DNA of 64,000 bases from Sphingopyxis sp. H073 (GTDB taxonomy: Bacteria > Pseudomonadota > Alphaproteobacteria > Sphingomonadales > Sphingomonadaceae): positions 1-64,000 of the forward strand of contig NZ_LNSG01000003.1 of NCBI RefSeq assembly GCF_001468395.1, given 5' to 3'. Below, piece after piece: positions 34,400 to 46,050 of this stretch. A program made the translations under genes and the position numbers. Under the pieces are notes generated by a model. The model was not told the origin of the DNA and ran no database searches. It worked only from the letters and a program-made list of their open reading frames with translations. Position 1 is the first letter of the stretch. Each line of letters opens with the position of its first letter.

Positions 34400-34466
34400 C
34401 ATCGAGCGAAGTCGAGATGCCTTGACGGCGTACACGCCCGATGGGTGTCTCGAATTGGCTCGACAC
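34400..34466. repeat. inverted-repeat element (TCGAGCGAAGTCGA type)
   Basis: Two adjacent imperfect palindromes, CATCGAGCGAAGTCGAGATG (34400-34419) and GTGTCTCGA...TCGACAC (34445-34466), lie in the 194-bp gap between the divergent transporter and cyclase genes. A common style of dispersed sphingomonad intergenic repeat; no gene found in the gap. Confidence 0.6.
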
Positions 34467-34551
34467 GAACGGGTTTGGGCCGGTGTAGCTGTCCGGCGGC
34501 GCCGCGCAAGCCTTCTTGGCGCAGCGTCATTCCGGTGGCAGACTGCGCGCC

Positions 34552-35319
34552 ATGCAGTTCATCGACCTCTCGATCCCGATAACCAACGATGTCGTCTCCG
34601 ACCCGCCGGTGATGCGCCCGCAGATCACATACATGACGCACGAAAATACGTGGGAACAGATCGCGATGTTCTTTCCCGGACTGACGAAGGACGACCTGCC
34701 CGACGGCGAAGGCTGGGCGGTCGAGAGTCTGACGCTCAGCACGCACAACGGCACGCACATGGATGCGCCGTGGCATTTCCATTCGACGACCGACGCCGGC
34801 GCCAGCGCCGCGCCGAGCATCGACGAGGCGCCGCTCGACCTGTTCTTCCGTCCCGGCGTGAAACTGGACTTTTCCAACCGCCCTGCGGGGCACGTCGTGA
34901 GCGGGGCCGAGGTCGAAGCCGAGCTGGCGCGGATCGGCCACGCGCTTCAGCCGCTCGACATCGTGCTCGTCCAGTCTGGCGCGGTCTATGGCACCGACAA
35001 TTTCACCGATCAGGGCTGCGGCATGGGCGCCGAAGCGACGCTATATCTGACCGAGCGCGGGGTCAAAGTCGTCGGCACCGACGCATGGAGCTGGGACGCG
35101 CCGTTCAGCCACACGGCCAGGCGCTGGGCCGAAACGCGCGACCCGTCGATCATCTGGGAAGGCCATAAGGCGGGGCGGATCAGGCCCTATTACCAGATAG
35201 AGAAATTGACAAACCTCGCCGCCCTGCCCTCCACCGGCTGGACGCTGAGCTGCTTCCCGGTGAAGATCGAGCGCGCCAGCGCGGGCTGGATCCGCGCGGT
35301 GGCGCTGGTCGAGGATTGA
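34552..35319 (+). CDS. cyclase-family metal-dependent hydrolase (kynurenine formamidase-like)
   Basis: 255 residues from the ATG at 34552 (weak ribosome site). The metal motif STHNGTHMDAPWHF matches the HxGTHxDxPxH signature of the cyclase/KynB family, with NRPAGHVVSGAEVEAEL and GTDAWSWDAPF further on. These enzymes hydrolyse formyl- or cyclic amides. Kynurenine formamidases are usually near 210 residues and sit with kynA/kynU, absent here, so the substrate is open. Confidence 0.85.
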   Translation: MQFIDLSIPITNDVVSDPPVMRPQITYMTHENTWEQIAMFFPGLTKDDLPDGEGWAVESLTLSTHNGTHMDAPWHFHSTTDAGASAAPSIDEAPLDLFFRPGVKLDFSNRPAGHVVSGAEVEAELARIGHALQPLDIVLVQSGAVYGTDNFTDQGCGMGAEATLYLTERGVKVVGTDAWSWDAPFSHTARRWAETRDPSIIWEGHKAGRIRPYYQIEKLTNLAALPSTGWTLSCFPVKIERASAGWIRAVALVED

Positions 35320-35367
35320 ACGCGGGTTTTTGTATGTCCGCAATCGACCGAAAGCTGACCTATCTTT

Positions 35368-35474
35368 CATCGTCACCCTGAACTCGTTTCAGGGTCCATG
35401 GTCTGCCGTTTCCTTCAACGCAGCGGCCGATGAGAGGTCGGCCCATGGATGCTGAAACAAGTTCAGCATGACGA
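35368..35474. repeat. inverted-repeat element in a 403-bp gene-free stretch
   Basis: An arm CGTCACCCTGAACTCGTTTC...CCATGG (35370-35401) is mirrored by CCCATGGATGCTGAAACAAG...ATGACGAG (35442-35474), with hairpins inside each arm (CCCTGAA...TTCAGGG and GCTGAA...TTCAGC). It accounts for the first third of the gap 35320-35722. The remaining 35475-35722 shows no supported gene, RNA or site. Confidence 0.65.
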
Positions 35475-35722
35475 GCTTGGGGCGACCGCTTCCCACCCCA
35501 AACCCGCCATCGCCTTCAAATAGGCCTTTCCTACATTATCCGGCTGTGTCAGCTTTCATCTGGTGGGCAAAGGCGGTCGCCGGGTACGGCCGCGGGCGAG
35601 ATGCGTTCGGCAATTTTCCCGGTCCAGAACGGGGCGCGCAATGGGCTGAACTTTCCTGAACTTTGAAAAATCCATGCCGCGATGACCAGGCAAGGCATGG
35701 CCGCGCCCACCCCGAAGTCGCC

Positions 35723-36130
35723 CTATAAATTGAGCGTCGCGAGCATCCACAGCGTCCACAGGCTGAGTGCGAGCAGCGTGCCGAAGGTTGCGACGACGCC
35801 GACCTGCCGCCCCAGCGGCGCCTCGCCGGGTTCCGACGGCGTGTATAGGCCGATCACATGCGCGACGCGGCCGATCAGGAAGATCGCGCCGATGATCATC
35901 AGCGCCAGATGATTGGCGCGAACCGTCTCGAGCAGGCCAAGCAGGATGATCGTGATCGGCGCATATTCGGCAAGGTTGCCGTGCGCGCGGCTGGCGCTGA
36001 TCAGCTTCGGATCGCCATGGTCGCCAAACGCGGCCTTCAGACGCAAGCGCTGGCGCACCGTGTCGATCGCGGTGACGAGCAGCAGCAGTGCGCAGACCGC
36101 CGCAACGAACGCAGTTACCGGTAAAGTCAT
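35723..36130 (-). CDS. MAPEG-family membrane protein
   Basis: 135 residues from the ATG at 36130. Four transmembrane helices with the MAPEG signature around RAHGNLAEYAPITIILLGLLE, NHLALMIIGAIFLIGRVAHVIGLY and a final LLALSLWTLWMLATL. Family members are membrane glutathione S-transferases or related enzymes; bacterial forms of this length are usually uncharacterised. Divergent from the peptide transporter across 120 bp. Confidence 0.85.
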   Translation of the reverse strand: MTLPVTAFVAAVCALLLLVTAIDTVRQRLRLKAAFGDHGDPKLISASRAHGNLAEYAPITIILLGLLETVRANHLALMIIGAIFLIGRVAHVIGLYTPSEPGEAPLGRQVGVVATFGTLLALSLWTLWMLATLNL

Positions 36131-36250
36131 CGACCCTCTCCCCTTGTTTGCCCGCGCGCAGCCTAAGCCGGTCGTTCGTCGAACGCCACTGGCAAGTTTC
36201 AGGTGAAACTTTACCGTCGCGGGACACCAGAATGACCGGGGAGTGACTGA

Positions 36251-37624
36251 ATGACCATCGCCGAGGCGACGCCCGATTTCGAGGCGGACCGCAACGATCG
36301 CGCCTTTCTGGGGCACCCCAAGGGACTTGGCTACCTCGCCTTCGTCGAGGGGTGCGAACGTTTTTCCTATTATTCGATGCAGACCTTGCTCGTGCTCTAC
36401 ATGGTCAAATATCTGCTGTTGCCCGAGAATGCGGCGGGGGTGATCGGGCTGTCGGCGCTGCGCGACTGGTATGGCGGGATCGACGGCCAGCCGCTCGCGT
36501 CGAAGATTTTCGGCGACTATACCTCGCTGGTCTATCTGACCCCGATTGCCGGCGGCTTCATTGCCGACCGCTGGCTGGGTCGGCGCACGACCTTGATCCT
36601 TGGCGGCCTGTTCATGGCGGTCGGCCATTTCCTGATGGCGTTCGAAGGCGCGTTCCTCTTCGCGCTGCTCGCGCTGATCGTCGGCGTGGGGCTGTTCAAG
36701 GGCAATATCGCGAGCCAGGTCGGTGAGCTTTATGGCCCCAACGACCTCCGCCGCGCGATGGCGTTCCAGATCTTCTATATCGCGATCAACGTCAGCGTCA
36801 TCGTCGCGCCGCTGATTTCGGGGACGCTGGGCGAGAAGGTTGGCTGGCACTGGGGCTTCGGCACCGCGGGCGTGGTGATGGTCGCGGGGCTGATCCTGTA
36901 CATCTACGCCAAGCCCTGGTTGCCCGCCGAGAGCCGCGAGCTTCGTGCGGAGAAGGCTCGGAAGCCAAGGGAACCGTTGACGCGGGACGATTGGATACGC
37001 GTAGCCGCGCTGCTGATCCTCGTGCCCGCGCTGGCGGTCGCGCTGCTCACCAATCAGGAGATTTTCAACGCCTATCTCGTCTGGGCCGACCAGCATTTTC
37101 AGCTGACCTTCTTCGGAACGACGCTGCCGACAAGCTACATGATCACGATCGACGCCACGGCAAGCTTCTCGATGCTGGTTGCGGTTGCGGCCTTCTATGT
37201 CTGGTACGGCAAACGCTACAAGGAGCCCGACGAGCTCGGCAAGATGATCATCGGCAGCCTCTTCACCATCGCGGGCGGGCTTTGCCTGTTCACGGCGGCA
37301 GCGGCGCAGGGCGATGGCAAGATCGGGCTGTTCTGGCCGGTCATGTTTCACCTGTTTAACAGCATCGGCTTCGCGCACATCCTGCCGGTCAGCCTCGCGC
37401 TCTTCACCAAGGTCGCGCCGCGCGCGCTCAACGCGACGGTGGTCGGCATCTATTATCTCGCCTTCTTCGGGGCGAACAAGATCGTCGGCGAGGTCGGCGG
37501 CTGGTATTCGTCGATGCCGACGACGAGCTTCTGGCTGTTCCACGTCGCGACGGCGGTGGTCGGGCTGGTCGCCTTCGTGCTGTTCAAGCTCTTCCTCGGG
37601 AAGCGACTGACGACAGCCGCCTAG
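36251..37624 (+). CDS. proton-dependent oligopeptide transporter (POT/PTR family)
   Basis: 457 residues behind CCGGGGAGTGACTGA. POT signatures: the proton-coupling ExxER motif in [34 protein letters not shown], a family-length set of about 14 helices, and a [17 protein letters not shown] segment matching the PTR2 FYxxINxG region, here with Val in place of Gly. Inner-membrane H+/di- or tripeptide symporter. It ends convergently with csaA (4-bp overlap). Confidence 0.9.
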   Translation: MTIAEATPDFEADRNDRAFLGHPKGLGYLAFVEGCERFSYYSMQTLLVLYMVKYLLLPENAAGVIGLSALRDWYGGIDGQPLASKIFGDYTSLVYLTPIAGGFIADRWLGRRTTLILGGLFMAVGHFLMAFEGAFLFALLALIVGVGLFKGNIASQVGELYGPNDLRRAMAFQIFYIAINVSVIVAPLISGTLGEKVGWHWGFGTAGVVMVAGLILYIYAKPWLPAESRELRAEKARKPREPLTRDDWIRVAALLILVPALAVALLTNQEIFNAYLVWADQHFQLTFFGTTLPTSYMITIDATASFSMLVAVAAFYVWYGKRYKEPDELGKMIIGSLFTIAGGLCLFTAAAAQGDGKIGLFWPVMFHLFNSIGFAHILPVSLALFTKVAPRALNATVVGIYYLAFFGANKIVGEVGGWYSSMPTTSFWLFHVATAVVGLVAFVLFKLFLGKRLTTAA

Positions 37625-37992
37625 AAGAGGCGCGAGCCATTCGGCACCGCTCGGTCGGGCGCGAAGAGGATTACCGCGCCCTTTTCGTCGGCAAATCCCA
37701 AGGTCAGCACTTCGGACATGAACTTGCCGATCTGGCGCGGCGGGAAGTTGACCACCGCGGCGACCTGCCGCCCCGCCAGCTCTTCGAGCGTGTAGCGGTC
37801 GACGATCTGCGCGCTGCTCTTCCTGATGCCGATGGCGGGGCCGAAGTCGATCTTCAATTTAAACGCGGGTTTGCGCGCCTCGGGAAAGGGCTCGGCCTCG
37901 ACGATCGTGCCGATACGGATGTCGACCTTCAGGAACTCGTCGAAGGCGATTGGGTCGGCCGCAGGGGCATCCTGATCGTGATGGGCGTGCAA
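37621..37992 (-). CDS. csaA: tRNA-binding domain protein CsaA
   Basis: 123 residues from a TTG at 37992, four bases after the pccA stop with GAGTGAGG as ribosome site; no ATG precedes the conserved part. The OB-fold [33 protein letters not shown] and [17 protein letters not shown] matches CsaA, a dimeric tRNA-binding and chaperone-like protein. Last gene of the scpA-bioB-pccA operon, which is an odd place for it. Confidence 0.85.
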   Translation of the reverse strand: MHAHHDQDAPAADPIAFDEFLKVDIRIGTIVEAEPFPEARKPAFKLKIDFGPAIGIRKSSAQIVDRYTLEELAGRQVAAVVNFPPRQIGKFMSEVLTLGFADEKGAVILFAPDRAVPNGSRLF

Positions 37993-37996
37993 GGCC

Positions 37997-40003
37997 TCAC
38001 TCCATCTCAAGAATGATCTCATCGACCGCCAGACTGTCGCCTTGCGCCGCGTTGACGCTTTTCACGACGCCCGACTTTTCGGCGCGGAGGATGTTTTCCA
38101 TCTTCATTGCCTCGACCGTCGCAAGCGGCTGGCCCGCCTCGACCTTGTCGCCTTCGCCGACGTGGAGCGCGACGAGCAGACCCGGCATCGGGCAGATTAG
38201 GAATTTCGACAGATCAGGCGGGATCTTCTCGATCATATGACCCGCCAGCGGCGCAATATGCCAGGGGAGTACGCGGACGTCGTGAATATGTCCGCGCGTC
38301 GTCATCTTCCAGCCTGCGCGGGTTTTCGCGACCTTCACAGCCAGCTCGCTATCATCGATTTCGGCAACGACGAGCCGGTCGCCCGGCGTATATTCGAGCG
38401 CGATGTCGATCTTGTCGCCGTCGACCTTGATATGCTTCTCGCCGATCTTGACCTTGTGGGCCGTGCCGTCGATCGACACCTGCCACTTCGCCGGCGGTTC
38501 GAGCCGGTCGCCGAGCTGGCCGTCGGTGCGCCGCGCGCGGTCGGCCTCGGCGCTCGCCATGAAGCCCGCGATCGCGGCGAGTGCGCGCGTGATCTTCGAA
38601 TCGGTCGGGGCGCCGTGGAAGCCTTCAGGATATTCCTCGGCGATAAAGCCCGTCGTCAGCTCGCCCGAGCGGAAGCGCGGATGCTGCATGATCGCCGAGA
38701 CGAAATCGATATTGTGGCCAAGGCCTTCGAGTTCAAACCGGTCGAGCGCTGCGATCTGCAAATCGGCGGCCTCGTCGCGCGTCTCGCCCCACGTCACCAA
38801 CTTGGCGATCATCGGGTCGTAGAAGATCGACACCTCGCCGCCCTCCTCGACCCCGGCATCGACACGCACGCCATCGACGCCGCGCTCGTCGCCTTCCCAT
38901 GCGGGAACCGGCGTGCGGTAGCGGACAAGGCGCCCGGTCGAGGGCAGGAAGCCGCGATAGGGATCCTCGGCATAAACGCGGTTCTCGATCGCCCAGCCGT
39001 CGATCTTGATATCGTCCTGCGTCATTTCGAGCTTTTCGCTCGCGGCGACGCGGATCATCTGTTCGACGAGGTCGATGCCGGTAATCGCCTCGGTCACCGG
39101 ATGCTCGACCTGCAGCCGCGTGTTCATTTCGAGGAAGTAAAAGCTTTCGCCCGTCGGGTCGGCACCCGACACGATCAGTTCGACCGTGCCCGCGCTATAA
39201 TAGCCGACCGCGCGCGCGAGCGCGACGCACTGCTCGCCCATCGCCTGCCGCATCTTGGGCGTGACGAAGGGCGACGGCGCCTCCTCGACCACCTTCTGGT
39301 GGCGGCGCTGGATGCTGCACTCGCGCTCGTTCAAATAGAGGATATTGCCATGCTGGTCGCCGAGGATCTGGATCTCGATGTGCCGCGGATTGAGGATGAA
39401 TTTCTCGATAAACACGCGGTCGTCGCCGAAGCTGTTGAGCCCTTCGCGCTTGGTCGCCTCAAAGCCCTCGCGGACGTCCTTTTCGTCATAGGCGAGGCGC
39501 ATCCCCTTGCCGCCGCCACCCGCCGACGCCTTCATCATCACCGGATAGCCGATCTCGTTCGAAATCTCGACCGCATGCTCGGTGTCGCGGATCTCGCCAA
39601 TGAAGCCGGGGACGACATTGACCCCCGCTTCCTTCGCGAGCTTCTTCGACTCGATCTTGTCGCCCATCGCGGCGATCGCGTTCACCGGCGGGCCGATGAA
39701 GGCGATGTTTTCCTTGGCGAGTGCCTCGGCAAAGCTGGTGCGTTCGGACAGGAAACCATAGCCCGGATGCACCGCCTCGGCGCCTGTCGCCTTGCACGCG
39801 GCGATGATCTTGTCGGCGATCAGATAGGATTCGGATGCGGGCGACGGGCCGATATGCACGGCCTCGTCGGCCATCTGCACGAACGGCGCGCGCGCGTCGG
39901 CGTCCGAATAGACGGCCACCGTGGCGATGCCCATGCGCCGCGCGGTCTTGATGACGCGGCAGGCGATTTCGCCGCGATTGGCGATCAGGATTTTCTTGAA
40001 CAC
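37997..40003 (-). CDS. pccA: propionyl-CoA carboxylase alpha subunit (biotin carboxylase + BCCP)
   Basis: 668 residues from a GTG whose G is shared with the preceding TAG stop. Biotin carboxylase domain 1-450 ([55 protein letters not shown]), a middle BT domain that docks the beta subunit (about 500-590), and a C-terminal biotinyl domain with [11 protein letters not shown] carrying the biotin lysine. The length and BT domain favour propionyl-CoA over acetyl-CoA or methylcrotonyl-CoA carboxylase, and the mutase and epimerase nearby agree. Confidence 0.94.
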   Translation of the reverse strand: MFKKILIANRGEIACRVIKTARRMGIATVAVYSDADARAPFVQMADEAVHIGPSPASESYLIADKIIAACKATGAEAVHPGYGFLSERTSFAEALAKENIAFIGPPVNAIAAMGDKIESKKLAKEAGVNVVPGFIGEIRDTEHAVEISNEIGYPVMMKASAGGGGKGMRLAYDEKDVREGFEATKREGLNSFGDDRVFIEKFILNPRHIEIQILGDQHGNILYLNERECSIQRRHQKVVEEAPSPFVTPKMRQAMGEQCVALARAVGYYSAGTVELIVSGADPTGESFYFLEMNTRLQVEHPVTEAITGIDLVEQMIRVAASEKLEMTQDDIKIDGWAIENRVYAEDPYRGFLPSTGRLVRYRTPVPAWEGDERGVDGVRVDAGVEEGGEVSIFYDPMIAKLVTWGETRDEAADLQIAALDRFELEGLGHNIDFVSAIMQHPRFRSGELTTGFIAEEYPEGFHGAPTDSKITRALAAIAGFMASAEADRARRTDGQLGDRLEPPAKWQVSIDGTAHKVKIGEKHIKVDGDKIDIALEYTPGDRLVVAEIDDSELAVKVAKTRAGWKMTTRGHIHDVRVLPWHIAPLAGHMIEKIPPDLSKFLICPMPGLLVALHVGEGDKVEAGQPLATVEAMKMENILRAEKSGVVKSVNAAQGDSLAVDEIILEME

Positions 40004-40218
40004 TAGGGCCTCCGAATAAAGCCAACGACGGCCGAACCGAAAATGAAGATAAAAAACAGGCCGATGATGAACAGCGGCATGGATGAGGTAACGGGAGAAT
40101 TCTTAGCGATACGCACCGCGATGCCGAGGACGACAAGCGCGATGGCTCCACACACAGCAAAGCTGAGCAGCGAAGAGACCCCCGCGAGCAATTTTTTCCA
40201 GATCGGAACGGACTTCAC
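40003..40218 (-). CDS. 71-residue membrane protein of unknown function
   Basis: Two hydrophobic helices ([22 protein letters not shown] and [21 protein letters not shown]) with a [11 protein letters not shown]-terminus. Start ATG overlaps the bioB stop by 4 bp, and its TAG shares one base with the pccA GTG, so translation is coupled on both sides. The tight coupling is the main reason to call it real. No family recognised. Confidence 0.65.
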   Translation of the reverse strand: MKSVPIWKKLLAGVSSLLSFAVCGAIALVVLGIAVRIAKNSPVTSSMPLFIIGLFFIFIFGSAVVGFIRRP

Positions 40219-41333
40219 TCCGCCGCTTCCATCCGCATCGGCTCTTCGCTCTCCATCGGCCGCAGCCCCAGCTTCGCGAACAGCGCCGCGTCGGCATTGT
40301 CGCCCGCGTTCGCGGTCGTCAGCAGCTTGTCGCCGGTGAAGATGCTGTTCGCGCCCGCCATGAAGCAGAGCGCCTGCGTCGCCTCCGACATGCTTTCACG
40401 GCCTGCCGACAGGCGCACCATACTGCGCGGCATGGTGATCCGCGCCACCGCGACGGTGCGGACGAACTCGATATCGTCGATTTTCGCGAGCGGCGTGTCC
40501 GCCAGCATGTCGCCCAGCACGGTGCCCTTCACCGGCACCAGCGCGTTGATCGGCACGCTGCCGGGATGTTCGGGCAGGGTCGCGAGCGCGTGGATGAAGC
40601 CGACGCGGTCGGCGCGCGTTTCGCCCATGCCGACGATGCCGCCCGAGCAGACATTGATCCCGGCGCTGCGCACTTCTTCCAGCGTGTCGAGCCGTTCCTG
40701 AAAGGTGCGCGTCGTGATGACATTGCCGTAATGTTCCGGCGAGGTGTCGATATTATGGTTGTAATAATCGAGCCCCGCAACCGCGAGCGTTTGCGCCTGT
40801 TCCTTGCTGAGCATCCCCAGCGTCATGCAGGTTTCCATGCCCATCGCGCGCACGCCCTCGATCATCTCGACGATCGCGGGCATGTCGCGGTCCTTGGGGT
40901 TACGCCAGGCGGCGCCCATGCAGAAGCGCTGCGACCCCGAATCCTTCGCCTGCGCCGCGGCTTGCAGCACCGCGCGCACATCCATCAGCTTGGTGGCTTT
41001 CAGCCCGCTGTCGGCGCTTTTGCTTTGCGAGCAATAGCCGCAATCCTCGACGCAGCCACCGGTCTTGATGCTGAGCAAGGTGCAAAGCTGGATCTCACCG
41101 CGCGCGTGGTGGCGGCGGTGGACGCCCTGCGCCTCCCACATCAAATCGTCGAACGGCAGATCGAACAGGTCGGCGATTTCCTCGCGGGTCCAGTTGTACC
41201 GACACTCGTCGGTACACCCCCGCGAAGGCGGGGGCCCATCACCTGCCCGCGCAGCAAATGCGGCGTCAGATACAGGCACCTGGTGATGGGCCCCTGCCTT
41301 CGCAGGGGCACGGGTGGTTCGGGTAGTGGTCAT
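40215..41333 (-). CDS. bioB: biotin synthase, with in-frame repeat insertion
   Basis: 372 residues. Radical SAM enzyme converting dethiobiotin to biotin: [14 protein letters not shown] holds the CxxxCxxC cluster (Cys94, 98, 101), with [27 protein letters not shown] and [12 protein letters not shown] for the second cluster and SAM. The N-terminus MTTTRTTR is followed by about 37 residues (9-45, including PAKAGAHH and GDGPPPSRG) encoded by a palindromic repeat, before the normal [11 protein letters not shown]. Removing them gives about 335 residues, the usual length. Its stop and start overlap neighbours by 4 bp, which fixes this long start in the operon. It supplies biotin to the carboxylase made from the same transcript. 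Confidence 0.92.
   Translation of the reverse strand: MTTTRTTRAPAKAGAHHQVPVSDAAFAARAGDGPPPSRGCTDECRYNWTREEIADLFDLPFDDLMWEAQGVHRRHHARGEIQLCTLLSIKTGGCVEDCGYCSQSKSADSGLKATKLMDVRAVLQAAAQAKDSGSQRFCMGAAWRNPKDRDMPAIVEMIEGVRAMGMETCMTLGMLSKEQAQTLAVAGLDYYNHNIDTSPEHYGNVITTRTFQERLDTLEEVRSAGINVCSGGIVGMGETRADRVGFIHALATLPEHPGSVPINALVPVKGTVLGDMLADTPLAKIDDIEFVRTVAVARITMPRSMVRLSAGRESMSEATQALCFMAGANSIFTGDKLLTTANAGDNADAALFAKLGLRPMESEEPMRMEAAE
41196..41312. repeat. palindromic repeat inside bioB
   Basis: Consists of GTACCGAC-ACTC-GTCGGTAC (41196-41215), then an arm ACCCCCGCGAAGGCGGGGGCCCATCACC (41215-41243), a spacer of about 30 bp, and the inverted arm GGTGATGGGCCCCTGCCTTCGCAGGGGC (41281-41308). About 117 bp, a multiple of three, so the reading frame of bioB is kept. 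The same family, with GCGAAGGCGGG and CCCATCACC, occurs between genes at 57239-57323. Confidence 0.8.
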
Positions 41334-43477
41334 GCGGCATCCTCCAAGGGGGGCATATTATGGCCAAGCAAACGCAGCACATCGGCCGCGCATTCGACGA
41401 CGTTGGAGCCGGGGCCATAGATGCCCTGCACGCCCGCGTCGCGGAGATAGTCATAATCCTGCGGCGGAATGACGCCGCCCGCGATCACCTTGATGTCGCT
41501 GCGGCCCGCTTCGCGAAGCTTGTTGATCAGCTCGGGGATCAGCGTCTTGTGCCCCGCGGCAAGGCTCGACGCGCCGACAACGTCAACCCCGCTGTCGAGC
41601 GCCAGCACCACCGTCTCGTCGGGGGTCTGGAACAGCGGCCCCGACACGATGTCGAACCCCATGTCGCCAAACGCCGATGCGATGACATTCGCGCCGCGGT
41701 CGTGCCCATCCTGCCCCATCTTCGCTACCAGCAGCTTGGGTTTGCGGCCGAGTCGCCGCGTGACCGCCTCGACCCCGTCGAGCACCTGCGCCCAGCGCGC
41801 ATCGCCCTCATAAGGCGCCGCATAGACGCCCTTCACCGGAGTCGGCTGGGTGGCATAACGGTCGAAACTTTCCTCCATCGCCGAGCTGATTTCGCCGAGC
41901 GTCGCGCGCGCGCGGGCAGCTTCGACAGCGAGCGCGAGCAGGTTGTTCTCGATGCTCGACGGTTTCGCCGCGCCATCGCGCAGCGCGGTCAGCGCCGCCT
42001 GACACGCCGCCTCGTCGCGCTCGGCCTTGGTTTTCTTGATTCTCGCGATCTGCCCCTCGCGCACCTTGGCATTATCGACCTCGAGGGTTTCGAGCAGATC
42101 CTCATCCTTCAGGCGATATTTGTTCACGCCCACGATGACATCGTCGCCGCGATCGACCCGCGCCTGCCGCGCCGCGGCGGCGGTTTCGATCATCGCCTTG
42201 GGCCAGCCTGCCGCGACCGCCTTCGCCATGCCGCCTTCGGCCTGGACACGGTCGATGATCTCCTGCGCCTTGTCGACCAGCTCCTGCGTCAGCGCCTCGA
42301 CGTAATAGCTACCACCCAGCGGATCGACGACCTTGGTCATCCCCGTCTCTTCCTGAATCACAATCTGGGTGTTGCGCGCGATGCGCGCCGAGAAATCGGT
42401 GGGCAGCGCAATCGCCTCGTCGAGCGCGTTGGTGTGCAGCGACTGGGTGCCGCCCAGCATCGCCGCCATCGCCTCGATCGTCGTGCGCATGACATTGTTG
42501 TACGGGTCCTGCTCGGTCAGGCTGACCCCCGACGTCTGGCAGTGCGTACGCAGCATCTTCGACCGCTCGTCCTTGGCGCCGAGGTTGGTCATCACGCGGT
42601 GCCACAGCACGCGCGCGGCGCGCAGCTTCGCGATCTCCATGAAGAAGTTCATGCCGATCGCGAAGAAGAAGCTGAGGCGCCCGGCGAACTTGTCGATGTC
42701 GAGGCCGCTGGCGACGCCGTAGCGCACATATTCGGCGCCGTCGGCGATCGTGAAGGCGAGCTCCTGCACCTGCGTCGCGCCGGCTTCCTGCATATGATAG
42801 CCGCTGATTGAAATGCTGTTGAACTTCGGCATCTCGCGCGACGTGTAGCCGAAAATGTCGCTGATGATCCGCATCGAGGGCTCGGGCGGGTAGATATAGG
42901 TGTTGCGGACCATGAACTCCTTGAGGATGTCGTTCTGGATGGTCCCGTCGAGCAATTTACGGTCGACCCCCTGCTCCTCGCCCGCGACGATGAAGAAGGC
43001 GAGGATGGGGATCACCGCGCCGTTCATCGTCATCGACACCGACATCTGATCGAGCGGGATGCCGTCGAAGAGGATTTTCATATCCTCGACGCTGTCGATC
43101 GCGACGCCCGCCTTGCCGACGTCGCCGACGACGCGCGGATGGTCGCTGTCATAACCGCGGTGCGTGGCGAGGTCGAACGCGACGCTCAGGCCCTTCTGGC
43201 CGGCGGCGAGGTTGCGGCGATAGAAGGCGTTCGATTCCTCAGCGGTCGAAAAGCCTGCATATTGCCGTATCGTCCACGGCCGCCCCGCATACATCGACGC
43301 GCGCACCCCGCGCGTGAAGGGCGCGAAACCGGGCAGGCCGGGGTCGGTCATGACATCCTCGGCCGTGTAGAGCGGCTTGACGCCGATCCCCTCGGGCGTG
43401 TGCCAGGTGAGGTCCTTGCCCTTCACTTCCTTGGCAGCGGCTTCGGCCCATTGGTCGAGGGTGGGTTTGTCGGTCAT
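41330..43477 (-). CDS. scpA: methylmalonyl-CoA mutase, single-chain type
   Basis: 715 residues. TIM-barrel substrate domain ([48 protein letters not shown]), a linker, then the C-terminal cobalamin domain with [13 protein letters not shown], the DxHxxG base-off B12 motif, and [12 protein letters not shown]. It converts (R)-methylmalonyl-CoA to succinyl-CoA. Homodimeric ScpA/MutB-like, without a MutA partner. First gene after the repeat at 43494-43669; its stop overlaps bioB by 4 bp. No B12 riboswitch was seen upstream. Confidence 0.95.
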   Translation of the reverse strand: MTDKPTLDQWAEAAAKEVKGKDLTWHTPEGIGVKPLYTAEDVMTDPGLPGFAPFTRGVRASMYAGRPWTIRQYAGFSTAEESNAFYRRNLAAGQKGLSVAFDLATHRGYDSDHPRVVGDVGKAGVAIDSVEDMKILFDGIPLDQMSVSMTMNGAVIPILAFFIVAGEEQGVDRKLLDGTIQNDILKEFMVRNTYIYPPEPSMRIISDIFGYTSREMPKFNSISISGYHMQEAGATQVQELAFTIADGAEYVRYGVASGLDIDKFAGRLSFFFAIGMNFFMEIAKLRAARVLWHRVMTNLGAKDERSKMLRTHCQTSGVSLTEQDPYNNVMRTTIEAMAAMLGGTQSLHTNALDEAIALPTDFSARIARNTQIVIQEETGMTKVVDPLGGSYYVEALTQELVDKAQEIIDRVQAEGGMAKAVAAGWPKAMIETAAAARQARVDRGDDVIVGVNKYRLKDEDLLETLEVDNAKVREGQIARIKKTKAERDEAACQAALTALRDGAAKPSSIENNLLALAVEAARARATLGEISSAMEESFDRYATQPTPVKGVYAAPYEGDARWAQVLDGVEAVTRRLGRKPKLLVAKMGQDGHDRGANVIASAFGDMGFDIVSGPLFQTPDETVVLALDSGVDVVGASSLAAGHKTLIPELINKLREAGRSDIKVIAGGVIPPQDYDYLRDAGVQGIYGPGSNVVECAADVLRLLGHNMPPLEDAA

Positions 43478-43493
43478 AATTCAGTTCCTAACC

Positions 43494-43669
43494 CCCTCTC
43501 CCCTTGTGGGAGAGGGTTGCGAAAACTTGGCAGCTTGCTGCCTAGTTGAAGCTGGGTGAGGGGTTGCGGTCCAAAGGACCGCGCGAGCTTCGCTCGCAAC
43601 CCCTCATCCAAGTCCGGCTAGTCAGCAAGCTGACAAGCCTCCCTATCCTTCTCCCACAAGGGGAGAAGG
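43494..43669. repeat. empty inverted pair of two-hairpin repeats
   Basis: Left arm: outer hairpin CCCTCTCCCC-TTGT-GGGAGAGGG, inner hairpin GGCAGC-TT-GCTGCC, then GGGTGAGGGGTTGCG. Right arm is the mirror image: GCAACCCCTCATCC, GTCAGC-AA-GCTGAC, CCTTCTCCC-ACAA-GGGGAGAAGG. Between them lie two more hairpins (GCGGTCC-AAA-GGACCGC and a GCGAGC/GCTCGC one) but no gene. It sits inside the propionate operon between mce and scpA. The layout is that of the repeats around the DUF559 gene. Confidence 0.8.
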
Positions 43670-43673
43670 TCTA

Positions 43674-44114
43674 TCAATGCGCACCCTTCGGCGTCTCCAT
43701 AATCTCGGTCAGCACCCCGCCCATATCCTTGGGGTGGAGGAAGAAAATCAAAGTCCCGTGGGCCCCGATCCGCGGTTCGCCGAGCACCCGCTTGCCCATC
43801 GCTTCGAACTCGGCCTTGGCGGCATGGATATCGGGGACTTCGTAGCACATATGATGCTGCCCCCCCGCCGGGTTCTTCTCCAGAACCCCCGCGATCGAGA
43901 CATTGCCCGGCAGCGGCTCGATCAGCTCGATCTGCGTCCCGTTGAGCGCCCCGTCCGCCCCCGGCGTATCGACGAAGCACACCTTAACCCCCTGCTCGGG
44001 CAGGTCGAACGGTTCATGGATCTTCGTCGCGCCCATCACATCGCGGTAAAAGACGATGCTGTCGGCAATCGACGGCGTCGCAACGCCGATATGGTTGAGG
44101 CGGCCTAGTTTCAT
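43674..44114 (-). CDS. mce: methylmalonyl-CoA epimerase
   Basis: 146 residues; ATG at 44114 overlaps the upstream stop by 4 bp. Vicinal-oxygen-chelate fold: RLNHIGVATPSI, GTQIELIEPL, GGQHHMCYEVPDI and GVLTEIMETP supply the metal-binding His/Glu residues. It interconverts the (S) and (R) forms of methylmalonyl-CoA between carboxylase and mutase. Confidence 0.93.
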   Translation of the reverse strand: MKLGRLNHIGVATPSIADSIVFYRDVMGATKIHEPFDLPEQGVKVCFVDTPGADGALNGTQIELIEPLPGNVSIAGVLEKNPAGGQHHMCYEVPDIHAAKAEFEAMGKRVLGEPRIGAHGTLIFFLHPKDMGGVLTEIMETPKGAH

Positions 44115-44463
44115 GGCTTCCAGTCTTTCACTTCTTTCCGGATCGAAACGACAAGCCTGTCGTAAACCAAGTTCATGAACTGTCGTGCTTCTAGAGGCGT
44201 GTCGAACCAAACTTCGACCCCAAGGCCATCATTGATCGCCGGCCTTGGATCAGCATTCGAGCCCTCAACGGCATTCCAATTCCACCACTGTCGTGCCACG
44301 GCTTGACGCTGTTCCAAACTATGCTCGGCGATAGCTAAATCGACGGCAGCCTCCGGCGTTCCGCTATCCTCTGGCCAATCCTGATGAAGGTAAGCCCCGA
44401 GAAACTGATAGAGGTGCGGCCACCGCTCTTCGGCGTTCAATCGCCTCTGCCTCGTCGCGCGTG

Positions 44464-44467
<4 letters not shown>
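44111..44467 (-). CDS. CdiI-like contact-dependent inhibition immunity protein
   Basis: 118 residues. The segment [18 protein letters not shown] followed by [19 protein letters not shown] is the hallmark of the CdiI_2-type immunity family (L-Y/F-Q-F-L-G-x-Y-x-HQDW); the C-terminal half ([26 protein letters not shown]) is less conserved. In CDI systems such proteins neutralise the toxin tip of CdiA. No CdiA, toxin tip or CdiB is present here. The gene overlaps both pccB and mce by 4 bp, so it is translated with them. It may be a domesticated or orphan immunity protein, or the family may have a second, housekeeping role. Confidence 0.7.
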
Positions 44468-45996
<1,529 letters not shown>

Positions 45997-46050
45997 TCGG
46001 CTTCTCCGTCAGAATGGGAATGTGCCGTCTGCGCCGAATGCCCGGTTCAT

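Noticed and set aside
36131..37543. An N-terminal extension of the MAPEG gene to about 606 residues
   Set aside because: It is antisense to the peptide transporter; the family domain fills exactly the 135 residues after the ATG at 36130.
43478..43700. A B12 riboswitch upstream of scpA
   Set aside because: The region is fully explained by an inverted repeat pair; no B12-box-like sequence was seen.
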